Assembly: GCA_947090635.1 (NCBI GenBank)
Contig: CAMUOM010000002.1
Location: 49,594 to 113,593, forward strand
DNA from: an uncultured Candidatus Saccharibacteria bacterium
Lineage (GTDB): Bacteria; Patescibacteriota; Saccharimonadia; Saccharimonadales; Saccharimonadaceae
Reading direction: 5' to 3'
DNA length: 64,000 bases
This document shows positions 10,220-18,446 of this stretch, one piece after another (within the stretch, counting starts at the first letter, position 1; every line of letters starts with the position of its first letter). Made by a program: the position numbers and the translations under genes. Under the pieces are notes generated by a model. The model was not told where the DNA came from. It saw only the letters and a program-made list of their open reading frames with translations, and ran no database searches.

Positions 10220-11334
10220 AAAAGACAAAAAATCAAACAATGTCATTTAACTTAGTTAAGTATAGTCTTATCTTAGCAGTGATATCTGCTATTGCAATAT
10301 CGGTTATTGGTGTCAATACTGCTATGGCTGTTGAAAAACAAGATCTCGCCGCGAAATGTTCTAAGCTGGGAAAAGATCATGCTGGAATGGCTATCAGAAT
10401 GACAAGCATAGTTATAGGTGATCATAATTTAGCAGGCAATCAGTATGATTTAGCTCAAAAGTGTATTAGCAATGGTTTATGTGAAACAGAGGAATATAAT
10501 AATGGTGGCGTGAATGTTGGTGGCGTGAATGTTGGTGGTGATGTTATTGTTAGGCTTAAGAATTGCAATAAGGCGGACGAATATGTTAATCAAAAGAAAC
10601 AGGATGATATTACGAAAAAGATGGCTGACGGATGCGCCAAGCTCACCGGTAAACCGTATAACCCCAATGTACGTGGTTATGAATATGAATGTGTCAAAAG
10701 AAATCTATGTATAGCACAGAACGGTAAGCTTAAATGCGATAAGAATGGCTTTAAGCCCGGTGGTGGTTCGGGCGGCGGTAGCACTTCTGGTGGTTCTGGT
10801 GGTGGTAGCACTTCTGGCGGCGGTTCGGGTGGTTCTAGTTCTGGTGGTGGTGCATCCGGCGGTTCTAGCAGTGGCGGTGGTGCATCCGGCGGCGGATCAG
10901 GTGGCAGCTCATCGGGGGGTGGTAGTAGCTCTGGTGGTGGATCTGGTGGCTCCGGCTCTGGCGGTAGCGGCGGACTAAGTGGCAGTGCTGGCAACTGTGG
11001 TGGCGGTGACTTCCTTGGCTTCCCTTCTTGGAGCCGTGGTCTCACCTGTAAAGGAGATACACCATTCTTGGAACCAGGTAAGGAACTCGGTATGTATATT
11101 ACAATTATTCTTTTGAATATAGTGGATATACTATTACGTTTAGCGAGTATCGTAGCGTTTATTGTTATACTTTATGGCGGTATTAGATATGTAGTCGATG
11201 CGCACGCTGGTAAGTCATTAGCTGAGTCGGGCGCTAAGATGATTTTAGTAAATGGTGTAATTGGATTGATTGTGGCCATTTCTGCGGCAGCAATCGTGAC
11301 GTTCGTGGTGGGCAGTTTATCGGGAGGACACTAA
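10216..11334 (+). CDS. VirB2-like protein with Cys module and long Gly/Ser linker
   Basis: This 372-residue protein joins three parts. The N-terminal part has a signal segment and the Cys-containing module also found in the VirB6-like gene at 4071 (DDITKKMADGCAKLTG, CVKRNLCIAQNGKLKCDKNG). A Gly/Ser linker of about 80 residues follows (coded about 10755-10985). The C-terminal VirB2-like domain has two hydrophobic helices and the signature ASIVAFIVILYGGIRYVVDA. The length is about three times that of a simple VirB2 protein. It could be an extended or tip pilin subunit that presents the module at the cell surface. This is inference from the domain order. Confidence 0.78.
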   Translation: MKKTKNQTMSFNLVKYSLILAVISAIAISVIGVNTAMAVEKQDLAAKCSKLGKDHAGMAIRMTSIVIGDHNLAGNQYDLAQKCISNGLCETEEYNNGGVNVGGVNVGGDVIVRLKNCNKADEYVNQKKQDDITKKMADGCAKLTGKPYNPNVRGYEYECVKRNLCIAQNGKLKCDKNGFKPGGGSGGGSTSGGSGGGSTSGGGSGGSSSGGGASGGSSSGGGASGGGSGGSSSGGGSSSGGGSGGSGSGGSGGLSGSAGNCGGGDFLGFPSWSRGLTCKGDTPFLEPGKELGMYITIILLNIVDILLRLASIVAFIVILYGGIRYVVDAHAGKSLAESGAKMILVNGVIGLIVAISAAAIVTFVVGSLSGGH

Positions 11335-11751
11335 ATGATAGATATGCTTACAACACTAGCTGATTCGGTAAATATTAAAAATTGTAAAGGTTGCGACCCA
11401 GTAAACATTCCAGCAAGGAGTGGTGATGATCTACTGAGCGGTGTTATCACTGCCATGATGATTTTAACTGGTGTTATTGCGGTTGTGTCATTAATCATAT
11501 GTGCCTATAAGATGATGATGTCGAATGGTGACCCTAAGGCGGTTCTGGCTGCAAAACATGGCATTATTGCTATTGTCGTTGGTGTCATTGTAGTATTGGC
11601 AGCTTTTGCTATTACTAAGACAATTGTTAGTGGTGCGCAGGGTGATACATCTGGTGGCGCTGCCCTACCATCGAGGTTGGCAAAATGCCCTAATCTGCGA
11701 CATGGACGTAACTATAATATTTCGCAAAAGTTGGCTTGGAGAAAGAATTGA
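11335..11751 (+). CDS. VirB2-like small membrane protein 3
   Basis: A 138-residue protein starting directly after the previous stop. It lacks an obvious cleavable signal but has a CKGCDP motif near the N terminus. Two hydrophobic helices follow (AMMILTGVIAVVSLIICAYK and HGIIAIVVGVIVVLAAFAIT) around the loop NGDPKAVLAAK, which matches the loops of the sister genes. The C-terminal tail of about 35 residues is polar and differs from the others. The last codons overlap the next gene (TGATG), indicating coupled translation. Confidence 0.75.
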   Translation: MIDMLTTLADSVNIKNCKGCDPVNIPARSGDDLLSGVITAMMILTGVIAVVSLIICAYKMMMSNGDPKAVLAAKHGIIAIVVGVIVVLAAFAITKTIVSGAQGDTSGGAALPSRLAKCPNLRHGRNYNISQKLAWRKN

Positions 11752-12167
11752 TGAAACGGTTGATACTCTGTTGTGCGTTAATTGGCGTTTTGTTGGGTGC
11801 TGTACTGCTGCCAGTTGGTGTGGCGATGGCCGATGAGGATTGCACTACTAATCCAAGCGGCGATGGTTGTCCTTGTCATTACAATCCAGATGCTGCTGTC
11901 TGTCAGGATTTGAGCGACGTAAAAGCGCCGCAGGAATCAAATTTAGTAGTTATAATCACCAATTATGTTAAATTAATGCTAGTTGGTGCTGGTATTTTTG
12001 CTACTGCTATAATAATTTATGGTGGTATTAAATATATGACATCGTCTGGTAATAAAAATAATATTGCCAGTGCTAAAACTATAATAATTTATGCTATTGC
12101 TGGCTTAATTTTAGCTATGAGCGCATATGCAGTGATTGAGTTTGTTGTTGGAAGGTTTAAAAAATAG
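11751..12167 (+). CDS. VirB2-like small membrane protein 4
   Basis: From the ATG at 11751 (preceded by GGAGAAAG) the protein is 138 residues. An upstream in-frame TTG at 11736 is less likely. The signal peptide ends near GVAMADED and is followed by a short Cys-rich segment (DEDCTTNPSGDGCPCHYNP). Two hydrophobic helices carry the family core FATAIIIYGGIKYMTSSGNK...ASAKTIIIYAIAGLILAMSAYAV. It is in the same operon as its neighbours. Confidence 0.78.
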   Translation: MKRLILCCALIGVLLGAVLLPVGVAMADEDCTTNPSGDGCPCHYNPDAAVCQDLSDVKAPQESNLVVIITNYVKLMLVGAGIFATAIIIYGGIKYMTSSGNKNNIASAKTIIIYAIAGLILAMSAYAVIEFVVGRFKK

Positions 12168-12176
12168 GAGGATAAA

Positions 12177-12569
12177 ATGGCCAATATGAAAAAAATAAGT
12201 AAAATGCTTACTACTGGAATGAGTGCGGTAGCACTAGGTTTTTTGTATAGTAAAAGCGTTCTTGCTAATAGTATAGATAATATAAATGAGGGGCTAAATA
12301 AGACTCAGGATGCTGCGGGCGGCCTAGAAATGAATGATGTAATCAAGACCATTATTACTACTATGCTGTTCATTGTTGGTATTTTGGCTGTAATAATGAT
12401 TATTTATGGTGGTATTCGTTATGTTACTGCACATGGTGACAAGACTCAGGTTGCATCAGCGAAGGATACAGTTGTTTACGCGGTGGTTGGCCTAGTGGTA
12501 GCGATTGTTGCTTATGCACTAGTTGACTGGGTTGTTAAAGCCTTCCAAGCTAAGGGTGGAAAGCCATAA
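12177..12569 (+). CDS. VirB2-like small membrane protein 5
   Basis: A 130-residue protein with a strong Shine-Dalgarno sequence (TAGGAGG) before the ATG. The signal peptide ends near SVLANS. The core has two helices around the loop AHGDKTQVASAKDT. It is very like the next gene (12650), with the same IYGGIRYVTAHGDK signature, so the two look like recent duplicates. It contributes to the seven-member pilin-type cluster. Confidence 0.8.
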   Translation: MANMKKISKMLTTGMSAVALGFLYSKSVLANSIDNINEGLNKTQDAAGGLEMNDVIKTIITTMLFIVGILAVIMIIYGGIRYVTAHGDKTQVASAKDTVVYAVVGLVVAIVAYALVDWVVKAFQAKGGKP

Positions 12570-12649
12570 TGTTAATTTAGGTATTGCATTATAAATAGAA
12601 TATTGTATAATTAAGTTAAAGTAGTTTAGATAAAGGAGGAAAACTCAAA

Positions 12650-13078
12650 ATGAAAAGTATATTAAACAAACTACGCGTCGGTATAACCACTGCAGCTGTT
12701 GCAGCATTGGCTCTTGGGGCCTTTAATGTGTCTCCAGCTTTAGCTACCGAATGCGATACTTCCCAGGGTTTAACTGGTGCAGTAGCTGAAAACTGTTCAA
12801 AGGGTAATGGTCAGGCTAAAGACCTATTTACTGGTGATAAGCCAATTGTGACTACTGTGATTAATACCATGCTGTTTATTGTCGGTATTCTGTCAGTTGT
12901 GATGATTATTTTCGCTGGTATTCGTTACACCACTGCTCATGGCGACAAGAACCAAGTGACATCTGCTAAGGACACCTTGATTTACGCTGTGGTTGGTTTG
13001 ATCGTGGCTATTATCGCCTACGCCGTGGTCAACTGGATTACCGGCCTATGGGGTGCTGATAGCGGTAGTAGTAAGTAG
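12650..13078 (+). CDS. VirB2-like small membrane protein 6
   Basis: A 142-residue protein with its own likely promoter in the 80-bp gap before it (TGTATAAT near 12613) and an AAAGGAGG ribosome site. The signal peptide ends near SPALATEC, and the mature N terminus contains two Cys. The two-helix core (FIVGILSVVMIIFAGIRYTT and DTLIYAVVGLIVAIIAYAVV) is typical of the cluster. The separate promoter and strong ribosome site suggest that this copy may be the most highly made subunit. Confidence 0.82.
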   Translation: MKSILNKLRVGITTAAVAALALGAFNVSPALATECDTSQGLTGAVAENCSKGNGQAKDLFTGDKPIVTTVINTMLFIVGILSVVMIIFAGIRYTTAHGDKNQVTSAKDTLIYAVVGLIVAIIAYAVVNWITGLWGADSGSSK

Positions 13079-13089
13079 GAACTAGACTA

Positions 13090-13428
13090 ATGTCGTTGTC
13101 ACTACCGGATGTATTTAGCGGACCATACCGTGGAAAAGGTCAACCAACTGATCTATTTAATGGAGTGAACGCTGTTGTTCCCCGCTTTATCAATATCCTG
13201 TTATTTGCGGTTGGCGTTCTAGCAATTTTCATGATTATCTACGGTGGTATTCGCTACGTATTATCTGGTGGTGATAGCAGTCGAGTAAAAGATGCCAAAA
13301 ATACCATTCTCTACGCTATTGTTGGTCTAGTGGTTGCGATTCTTGGTTATGCTATTGTAAACTGGATCTTTCAAACTCTTAGCACTAATGGCGGGGCTGG
13401 TGGTGTATCCGGCGCCCATGTCGGTTAG
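13090..13428 (+). CDS. VirB2-like small membrane protein 7
   Basis: A 112-residue protein with the cluster core (VLAIFMIIYGGIRYVLSGGD, then a second helix IVGLVVAILGYAIVNWIFQT). No N-terminal signal peptide is visible, so it inserts through its own helices or its true start differs. It is the last gene of the cluster, and a strong terminator follows at 13439-13470. Confidence 0.78.
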   Translation: MSLSLPDVFSGPYRGKGQPTDLFNGVNAVVPRFINILLFAVGVLAIFMIIYGGIRYVLSGGDSSRVKDAKNTILYAIVGLVVAILGYAIVNWIFQTLSTNGGAGGVSGAHVG

Positions 13429-13438
13429 TAAATAAAGT

Positions 13439-13470
13439 TTTAAAAAATAGGGCTTTCGGGCCCTATTTTT
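13439..13470. terminator. Bidirectional intrinsic terminator
   Basis: A stem AAAATAGGG pairs with CCCTATTTT around a CTTTCGG loop, with A and T runs on both sides. It ends the pilin-type operon on the plus strand and the tRNA-Ser transcript on the minus strand. Confidence 0.85.
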
Positions 13471-13485
13471 AATAGTAAATAATAC

Positions 13486-13577
13486 TGGCGGAGGGATGGG
13501 GATTCGAACCCCAGATAGACGTCACCGCCTATACACGCTTTCCAAGCGTGCTCCTTCAACCGCTCGGACACCCCTCC
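13486..13577 (-). tRNA. tRNA-Ser (anticodon GGA), CCA encoded
   Basis: The minus strand folds into a class II tRNA: acceptor GGAGGGG paired with TCCCTCC, anticodon loop TTGGAAA (GGA), a long variable arm, the T loop GGTTCGAATCC and an encoded CCA. Confidence 0.95.
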
Positions 13578-13598
13578 CTGCCTACTATTTTAGCATAT

Positions 13599-14375
13599 TT
13601 AATGACGATTCAGGCCAATAATACCCTGAAGCGCGTAGGCAGTATCCTGCCATTTAGTGACAGTAATGACATCGATTCCCATTTGTTTGACTGGGTAGTC
13701 ATTGCCGCCCGGCTGAGTCATATCACCAAAATAAAGAATGTCGGACTTCTGTAAATTTAATGTTTTCATTAGTTGATTCATGCCAAAAGTTTTATTCATA
13801 CCCGGCAAAAAGACATTAATACTAGTGGTGCCGGCAACTTCGTAATCAAAGTCGGGCGCGAGTTCGCGGGCACGAGCTACAATTTTGTTGCGTTTACTGT
13901 GGTCGGGGTCCCACTGATACTTATCAACCGGCGCGGCGGCTTGACCAAGGGCGCTAAAGGTGACCTGACTGCTGCGGTTTTCGATAATTTCACCAACTGG
14001 CTGTTCACACCAATAGCCTAATTCACGCGTGGCTTGCTCAACGGCAGTAGTGATTTGTTTTACTTGTTCACTAGTGAGCGGATAAGAGTATACTTCACGC
14101 CAGCTTTCTGGTTGAAATGGATCACCTGACTGGTAAACATAATACTGTGTTCCCTGCGCTACCATTAAATGGAGTCGCTTCATGCGCTCAGGAGTGGCCT
14201 CGTCGTTCAGTGGTAAAAGAATTTGGCGAATAAACTGACCAAATTTTTGCCCAGAAATTACACAAACTGGATAATAGTCAAGGAGCTCAGCAAAAATGTG
14301 TGCCATCTCACCTGTCATTGGGGTTTTGGCTACGTTTAATGTGTCGTCGATATCAAATGCGAGTAATTTCTTCAT
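13599..14375 (-). CDS. HAD-superfamily phosphatase, phosphomannomutase-like (class IIB)
   Basis: A 258-residue protein. The nucleophile motif DIDDT is at residues 8-12, and the C-terminal acidic motif is GDMTQPGGNDYPV, which closely matches the eukaryotic-type phosphomannomutase motif GDxTxPGGND. The intervening cap region fits HAD class IIB. The likely activity is sugar-phosphate mutase or phosphatase, possibly supplying mannose-1-phosphate for glycans. Assignment to a precise substrate is inference. A -10 box (TATAAT on the minus strand) ends exactly six bases before the ATG, which predicts a leaderless mRNA. Confidence 0.8.
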   Translation of the reverse strand: MKKLLAFDIDDTLNVAKTPMTGEMAHIFAELLDYYPVCVISGQKFGQFIRQILLPLNDEATPERMKRLHLMVAQGTQYYVYQSGDPFQPESWREVYSYPLTSEQVKQITTAVEQATRELGYWCEQPVGEIIENRSSQVTFSALGQAAAPVDKYQWDPDHSKRNKIVARARELAPDFDYEVAGTTSINVFLPGMNKTFGMNQLMKTLNLQKSDILYFGDMTQPGGNDYPVKQMGIDVITVTKWQDTAYALQGIIGLNRH

Positions 14376-14402
14376 AATTCTATTATAATCCTTTTGGTTA
14401 AT

Positions 14403-14738
14403 TTAACAGCGGCGCAAGAAGCGTTTTAGAAGTCGTAACGATTTACTGTCAGCGAGCATAGCGTCGGACGGGATGTCGGCCTCACTGTAAGTGTGAAGGT
14501 CGGCATGAACGCGGCGGTTAAACTCGGGCACTGTGACGTGATGATAGACTGGGTAAAATGCTCCGTGTGTAGCAGCTAAAGCCAAGCCAATACCGGCGAC
14601 GATGAAGATGTATTGAATCGTCTTATAGTAACCACGACGCGCCTTATGTTCCATTTGATGTGAGCGGTCAATCAGTATCTGGAGTGAACTCGGGATGCTG
14701 TGGTAGGAAATGGTTTGACTTTTTGTTTTATTTTTCAC
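14403..14738 (-). CDS. Small single-span membrane protein, unknown function
   Basis: A 111-residue protein with one hydrophobic segment (YIFIVAGIGLALAATHGAFY, about residues 46-65) and a basic N terminus. No family was recognised. It is preceded by a clear sigma-70 type promoter whose -10 box overlaps a palindrome (see the promoter at 14748-14776). Confidence 0.6.
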   Translation of the reverse strand: MKNKTKSQTISYHSIPSSLQILIDRSHQMEHKARRGYYKTIQYIFIVAGIGLALAATHGAFYPVYHHVTVPEFNRRVHADLHTYSEADIPSDAMLADSKSLRLLKRFLRRC

Positions 14739-14747
14739 TATGTCGGT

Positions 14748-14776
14748 ATTTTAGCATATTATGCTAAAAATGTCAA
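14748..14776 (-). promoter_or_regulatory. Promoter with operator-like palindrome upstream of the 14403-14738 gene
   Basis: On the minus strand the order is TTGACA, 17 bases, TAAAAT. The arms TTTTAGCATA and TATGCTAAAA (14749-14769) form a near-perfect palindrome covering the spacer and the -10 box. This is a typical position for a repressor site. Confidence 0.6.
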
Positions 14777-14794
14777 TAGCGGTAACGCTTAGCC

Positions 14795-16582
14795 TTATTG
14801 TTGCCAGAGGTCGCGTAAGCCAGCAAAGTCGTTACTGACGTTGCTGCGTTCTAGCTTTGTGAGAGTTTGGCGCGTGGTGGTGAGTTTGGCGTTTAAATCG
14901 GTGAGGTCGCTACTACCACTGTTGAAAGCTTGGTCGAACTGAGTTTGAAGTTGGTCGAGCTGATGTTGGAGTTGGAGCTTAAATAGCGTATTAAGGCTAG
15001 TGAGCATTAAATTGGTGAAGTTGGGATTTGGTGGTAATTCAGCATCGCTAAACATTTCAAGCTTGGCAATTAAGTCGGTAGTTTCGCTGGTTGGTGTGCC
15101 CTGCCCAAGTAAGTTTTGCTTGAGCTGAATAAATGGAGTGCTGAGGTAACTATCGGGAATTTTCGCGACGAGTGGCCGATTGATTTGGTTCTTTAGGGCA
15201 ATTGCGAAAATTAGATTAAGGTAATAGTCGGTAGTGTGGCGGTTAGCTGGCTTCAGGGTAGTCTTGACTGCATGGCGGCGTGGTGGCGTAGTCGGCTCAG
15301 GTGTGCCGGCGAGCTTGCGGGATAAAGTTTCTACGCTAGTGTCGGTGAGCGTGGCAATTTTCTTGAGATAAAACTCAACTTCAACGGGGTCGGTGAGATT
15401 TTTGACGACGGCGAGGGCTTTTGAAGTGACGACTTTTTTGCCTTCGGCAGTCGAAAGGTCGTTTTGTGACTTATAACGCTCAAGTACCCAATCAACGGCT
15501 GGCGTGTTGGTATTGGATAATTTTTCCCACGCAGCGACATCCTTTTTAATTAGCTCATCGGGGTCTTTCACGCCAGCTTTAGAGTAATCAATGACGGATA
15601 AATTGAGGTTGAGTGGTCCGGCGAGCGCGATGGCGCGTTCGGTGGCTTTAATACCGGCGGCATCGGAATCAAAACAGAAACGAATGTCGCGAGTCAACCG
15701 CCCGAGGCTCTTGAGATGATAAGTTGTCAGAGCGGTGCCGGCAACTGCTACAATGTTACTGATGCCGGCTTGCGACGAAGTCATTACATCCATATTGCCC
15801 TCTACTACAATGACGTAGCCCTTGGTGCGAATGGTGTCGCGTGCAAAGTTGAGACCAAAGAGTTGGCGGCCTTTGTCGTAAACGGCGGTGGCTGGGGTGT
15901 TGAGATATTTTGGCTGGTGGTCATCTAAAATGCGGCCAGTAAAGCCCACCACCTGCCCTTGGCTGTCACGCAACGGTATCATGAGTCGGTTGCCGCCGTG
16001 GTAGCCATCACCTTCACCTTTGAAGCTGTAGTCCTCGAAGATATTGAGGCCTGCCGCTTTGATGTCGTTGCGCTGATAACCTTTGCTTATGAGGAGTGAT
16101 TTGAGCTGATGGCGCGGCGGTGTGTAGCCGATGCCCCATTTTAAGATAGTTTCGGGTGATAATTGCCGCCGCTGGCGGGCGTATTCTAGAGCCAGTTTAC
16201 TGTTAATTAGCTGTCGCTGGAAGTAATTCATGGCGATAGTGTTCATTTCGATTTGTTTAGCCCTTAGTTCTGCAAGGCCTTTGCGATGGCGAGTATCGTA
16301 TTTACTGAGGTCGACGCCCGCCTTGCGTGCTAGAATTTCCATAGCCTCAGGAAAGCTAACGCCTTCGGCTAACATGACAAACTTAAAGATGTCGCCGCCC
16401 TGTCCTGAAGAAAAGTCGTGCCAGATGTTGCGGTCGGGGGTGACAATGAAGGATGGTGTGTGTTCGTGGGTAAATGGGCTGAGCGCCTTGAAGTAGCGCC
16501 CCGCGCGGCGCAGCTCGACATATTCGCCAATCACATCTTCGATGGCGAGCCGGTTTCTGATTTCTTCCCTAGCGTCGTTCAC
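14795..16582 (-). CDS. dnaG: DNA primase DnaG with degenerate zinc-binding domain
   Basis: A 595-residue primase that makes RNA primers at the replication fork. The catalytic TOPRIM domain is intact: EG in VIVVEGNMDVMTS and DxD in CFDSDAAGIKA. The N-terminal region aligns with the CHC2 zinc domain, but the ligands are gone. Where E. coli has Cys-Pro-Phe-His and Cys-Phe-Gly-Cys, this protein has SPFT (S35, T38) and DFSS (D56, S59). The surrounding residues (YFKALSPF, TPSF, GGD) are conserved, so this is substitution and not deletion. The start is a GTG. The C-terminal region, which normally contacts DnaB, is weakly conserved. Confidence 0.92.
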   Translation of the reverse strand: MNDAREEIRNRLAIEDVIGEYVELRRAGRYFKALSPFTHEHTPSFIVTPDRNIWHDFSSGQGGDIFKFVMLAEGVSFPEAMEILARKAGVDLSKYDTRHRKGLAELRAKQIEMNTIAMNYFQRQLINSKLALEYARQRRQLSPETILKWGIGYTPPRHQLKSLLISKGYQRNDIKAAGLNIFEDYSFKGEGDGYHGGNRLMIPLRDSQGQVVGFTGRILDDHQPKYLNTPATAVYDKGRQLFGLNFARDTIRTKGYVIVVEGNMDVMTSSQAGISNIVAVAGTALTTYHLKSLGRLTRDIRFCFDSDAAGIKATERAIALAGPLNLNLSVIDYSKAGVKDPDELIKKDVAAWEKLSNTNTPAVDWVLERYKSQNDLSTAEGKKVVTSKALAVVKNLTDPVEVEFYLKKIATLTDTSVETLSRKLAGTPEPTTPPRRHAVKTTLKPANRHTTDYYLNLIFAIALKNQINRPLVAKIPDSYLSTPFIQLKQNLLGQGTPTSETTDLIAKLEMFSDAELPPNPNFTNLMLTSLNTLFKLQLQHQLDQLQTQFDQAFNSGSSDLTDLNAKLTTTRQTLTKLERSNVSNDFAGLRDLWQQ

Positions 16583-16636
16583 TACTATTATTATATAACA
16601 ATTGTCAGTTCATGTTGTTTATGCTAAAATTTAGGT

Positions 16637-18070
16637 ATGGTTAAGAGTTCGGGCAGTAGTACACCTAGTAGTGGTGCGTTGAATAGTCCTCTTAAAAATA
16701 CTCCCAAAAAGGCGTTGCCTAATAAGAATGTCAATAAGTCGGCTGCTGCTAATAGCACCAACGATAATGATAATGACAACAACAAGCTGGGCTATAGTTC
16801 AGCGATGTTGACGTCGCCCGACATCCCAACTTATAACGCACCGAGTTTTAATGACCCAAATAACCCAATGAGTAAAGTGCCGGTGGCACTGGATGGCTCA
16901 GTAGTAAATGATAATATTTATGGTTCAGCATTGCCGAAGGGTGATTTTAAGAAGCATCCCGGTAATATTATTCCAAAGCGAAATAATAAGCTTTTACAGG
17001 GGACTAATAATGGTACTATTATTGCAAGTGAATATTATGCTACTGGTCAGGTACATACTTTAAAGCCTGACCGTCCCCAGTTTGACGCGCCAAGTACTTT
17101 CCAAATGGTTTTGCCACAGACACAGCAACCAATCAATAATTATGCTGGGCAGCGATTGTCGTTTACTCCAGGTACACCAGATGGTGCTAATGTAGCAGAT
17201 CAGAATATTCCGCCAATGCCGAGTTATCCGCCGCAGGCCTACGCTCAGTACCAGCAATATCAGCAATATCAACAGTACCAGCAACAATATCCAGGTCAGG
17301 GCCAGAATTACGCCTATCCTCCCCAAGCTGCTCCCGCTGCGCCAACTACTTTTATTGAGGGTGAGTCTCCAGAGCAAACCCATGCTGCACCTAAGCCGGC
17401 TCCAGCACCGATTAATGGTAGCGTGGACTATTTGAATTATATTGCATCAGATTCGGCGAAAAGCATTAGAAAACCAGTTGACAGCAAGTTATTTGTGTAT
17501 GCTGGTGTTGGTGTTACTGTTGTGATAACTATAGTGGCTATTGTGGCGGCGTTAAGTTCGCAAAATGACGGCCCGCTGGCGGGCTTCAATCGTGTTCAAC
17601 TTAGCATTGCTAACATTCAAGCAGTGTTTAAGTATGCCAATCAGAGTCAGGTTGCTCTGTCGCGCGATGAGACATCAGCGCTCAGCGAAATTATTCTTAC
17701 GATTAATACTCAAGAGAAAAATTTGGCTGAAATTGGCATGGGAGTTGGCGGTAATAATAAATATAAAGCTGCAAAGCCAAGTAAAGATATAAAGCAGAAG
17801 TTGGATGATTCACGCGCTCAGGGTAAACTTGACCAAGACTTGCCAGCTACTATGCGGCAGCACCTTAACCAGCTAATTGGCTCAATGAAAGCGATTAGTA
17901 ATAAAATCCACAAGAAAAAGCAGCGTGAAGTAGTTGACGCGGCTTTAAAGGATATTTCAGCTGTCACTGACCGCTTGGATGCTAGTATTCAGCAGGTGCA
18001 ATCATTAATGCGCTCAAATAGCGCGGCTGATACGTCAACCATTGACCGCAATAACTCTAGTAGTGACTAA
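16637..18070 (+). CDS. Single-pass membrane protein with Pro/Gln-rich cytoplasmic region, unknown function
   Basis: A 477-residue protein. The first ~280 residues are low-complexity, rich in Asn, Pro, Gln and Tyr, and include a tandem YQQ repeat (coded about 17247-17293). One membrane helix follows (VYAGVGVTVVITIVAIVAAL), then a helical domain of about 165 residues, probably outside the cell. No family was recognised. A -10 box (TAAAAT) ends exactly six bases before the ATG, with TTGTCA 17 bases further upstream, which suggests a leaderless mRNA. A terminator at 18090-18116 follows. Confidence 0.75.
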   Translation: MVKSSGSSTPSSGALNSPLKNTPKKALPNKNVNKSAAANSTNDNDNDNNKLGYSSAMLTSPDIPTYNAPSFNDPNNPMSKVPVALDGSVVNDNIYGSALPKGDFKKHPGNIIPKRNNKLLQGTNNGTIIASEYYATGQVHTLKPDRPQFDAPSTFQMVLPQTQQPINNYAGQRLSFTPGTPDGANVADQNIPPMPSYPPQAYAQYQQYQQYQQYQQQYPGQGQNYAYPPQAAPAAPTTFIEGESPEQTHAAPKPAPAPINGSVDYLNYIASDSAKSIRKPVDSKLFVYAGVGVTVVITIVAIVAALSSQNDGPLAGFNRVQLSIANIQAVFKYANQSQVALSRDETSALSEIILTINTQEKNLAEIGMGVGGNNKYKAAKPSKDIKQKLDDSRAQGKLDQDLPATMRQHLNQLIGSMKAISNKIHKKKQREVVDAALKDISAVTDRLDASIQQVQSLMRSNSAADTSTIDRNNSSSD

Positions 18071-18089
18071 CTTGGTGTAAATAAGAATT

Positions 18090-18116
18090 AAAATAGACCG
18101 CGTGGCGGTCTATTTT
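18090..18116. terminator. Bidirectional intrinsic terminator between convergent genes
   Basis: AAAATAGACCGC pairs perfectly with GCGGTCTATTTT around a 3-base loop. It lies between a plus-strand and a minus-strand gene end. Confidence 0.85.
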
Positions 18117-18119
18117 AGT

Positions 18120-18446
18120 CTAAGCGTTATCTGGTGTGCGGGCTTGCTCGTAAGCGTGGCGAATTTGGTCGATAATGTCCTCATCGGACAGCTGGCCGGT
18201 GAGGAGGATAGTAATCCACTGCTTGCTCAACCCCTGCCCTGGTAAAACTGACTCGTACTGTGATTCTAGGAGACGGCTGAGGTTGCGGTCGCACAGTAAG
18301 CTGAGGGCAAGCGGGTTGGAGCCGTGCTTTATAATGGCAAACATTTGACCATCTACCACGTAAATTAGTTGCTGCTCAGTGGTGCGGTCGTCGGTGGCGA
18401 CACGCGGTAAGCTGGTGATGGCGGCGATAACTTTGGCTTCGTCCAT
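18120..18446 (-). CDS. MmcQ/YjbR family protein
   Basis: A 108-residue protein that fits the YjbR/MmcQ (CyaY-like fold) family in length and pattern: an early LPR segment, VVDGQMFAIIKHG, the LSLLCDRNLSRLLES segment, the LPGQGLSKQWITILL core, and an acidic C-terminal helix. The biochemical role of the family is poorly defined. Its start overlaps the stop of the orn gene (TAATG), so the two are co-translated. Confidence 0.75.
   Translation of the reverse strand: MDEAKVIAAITSLPRVATDDRTTEQQLIYVVDGQMFAIIKHGSNPLALSLLCDRNLSRLLESQYESVLPGQGLSKQWITILLTGQLSDEDIIDQIRHAYEQARTPDNA

Noticed and set aside
10677..11045. 122-codon Pro-rich minus-strand frame
   Set aside because: It is the antisense of the Gly/Ser linker in the pilin-like gene; Pro-rich composition follows from the GGN codons.
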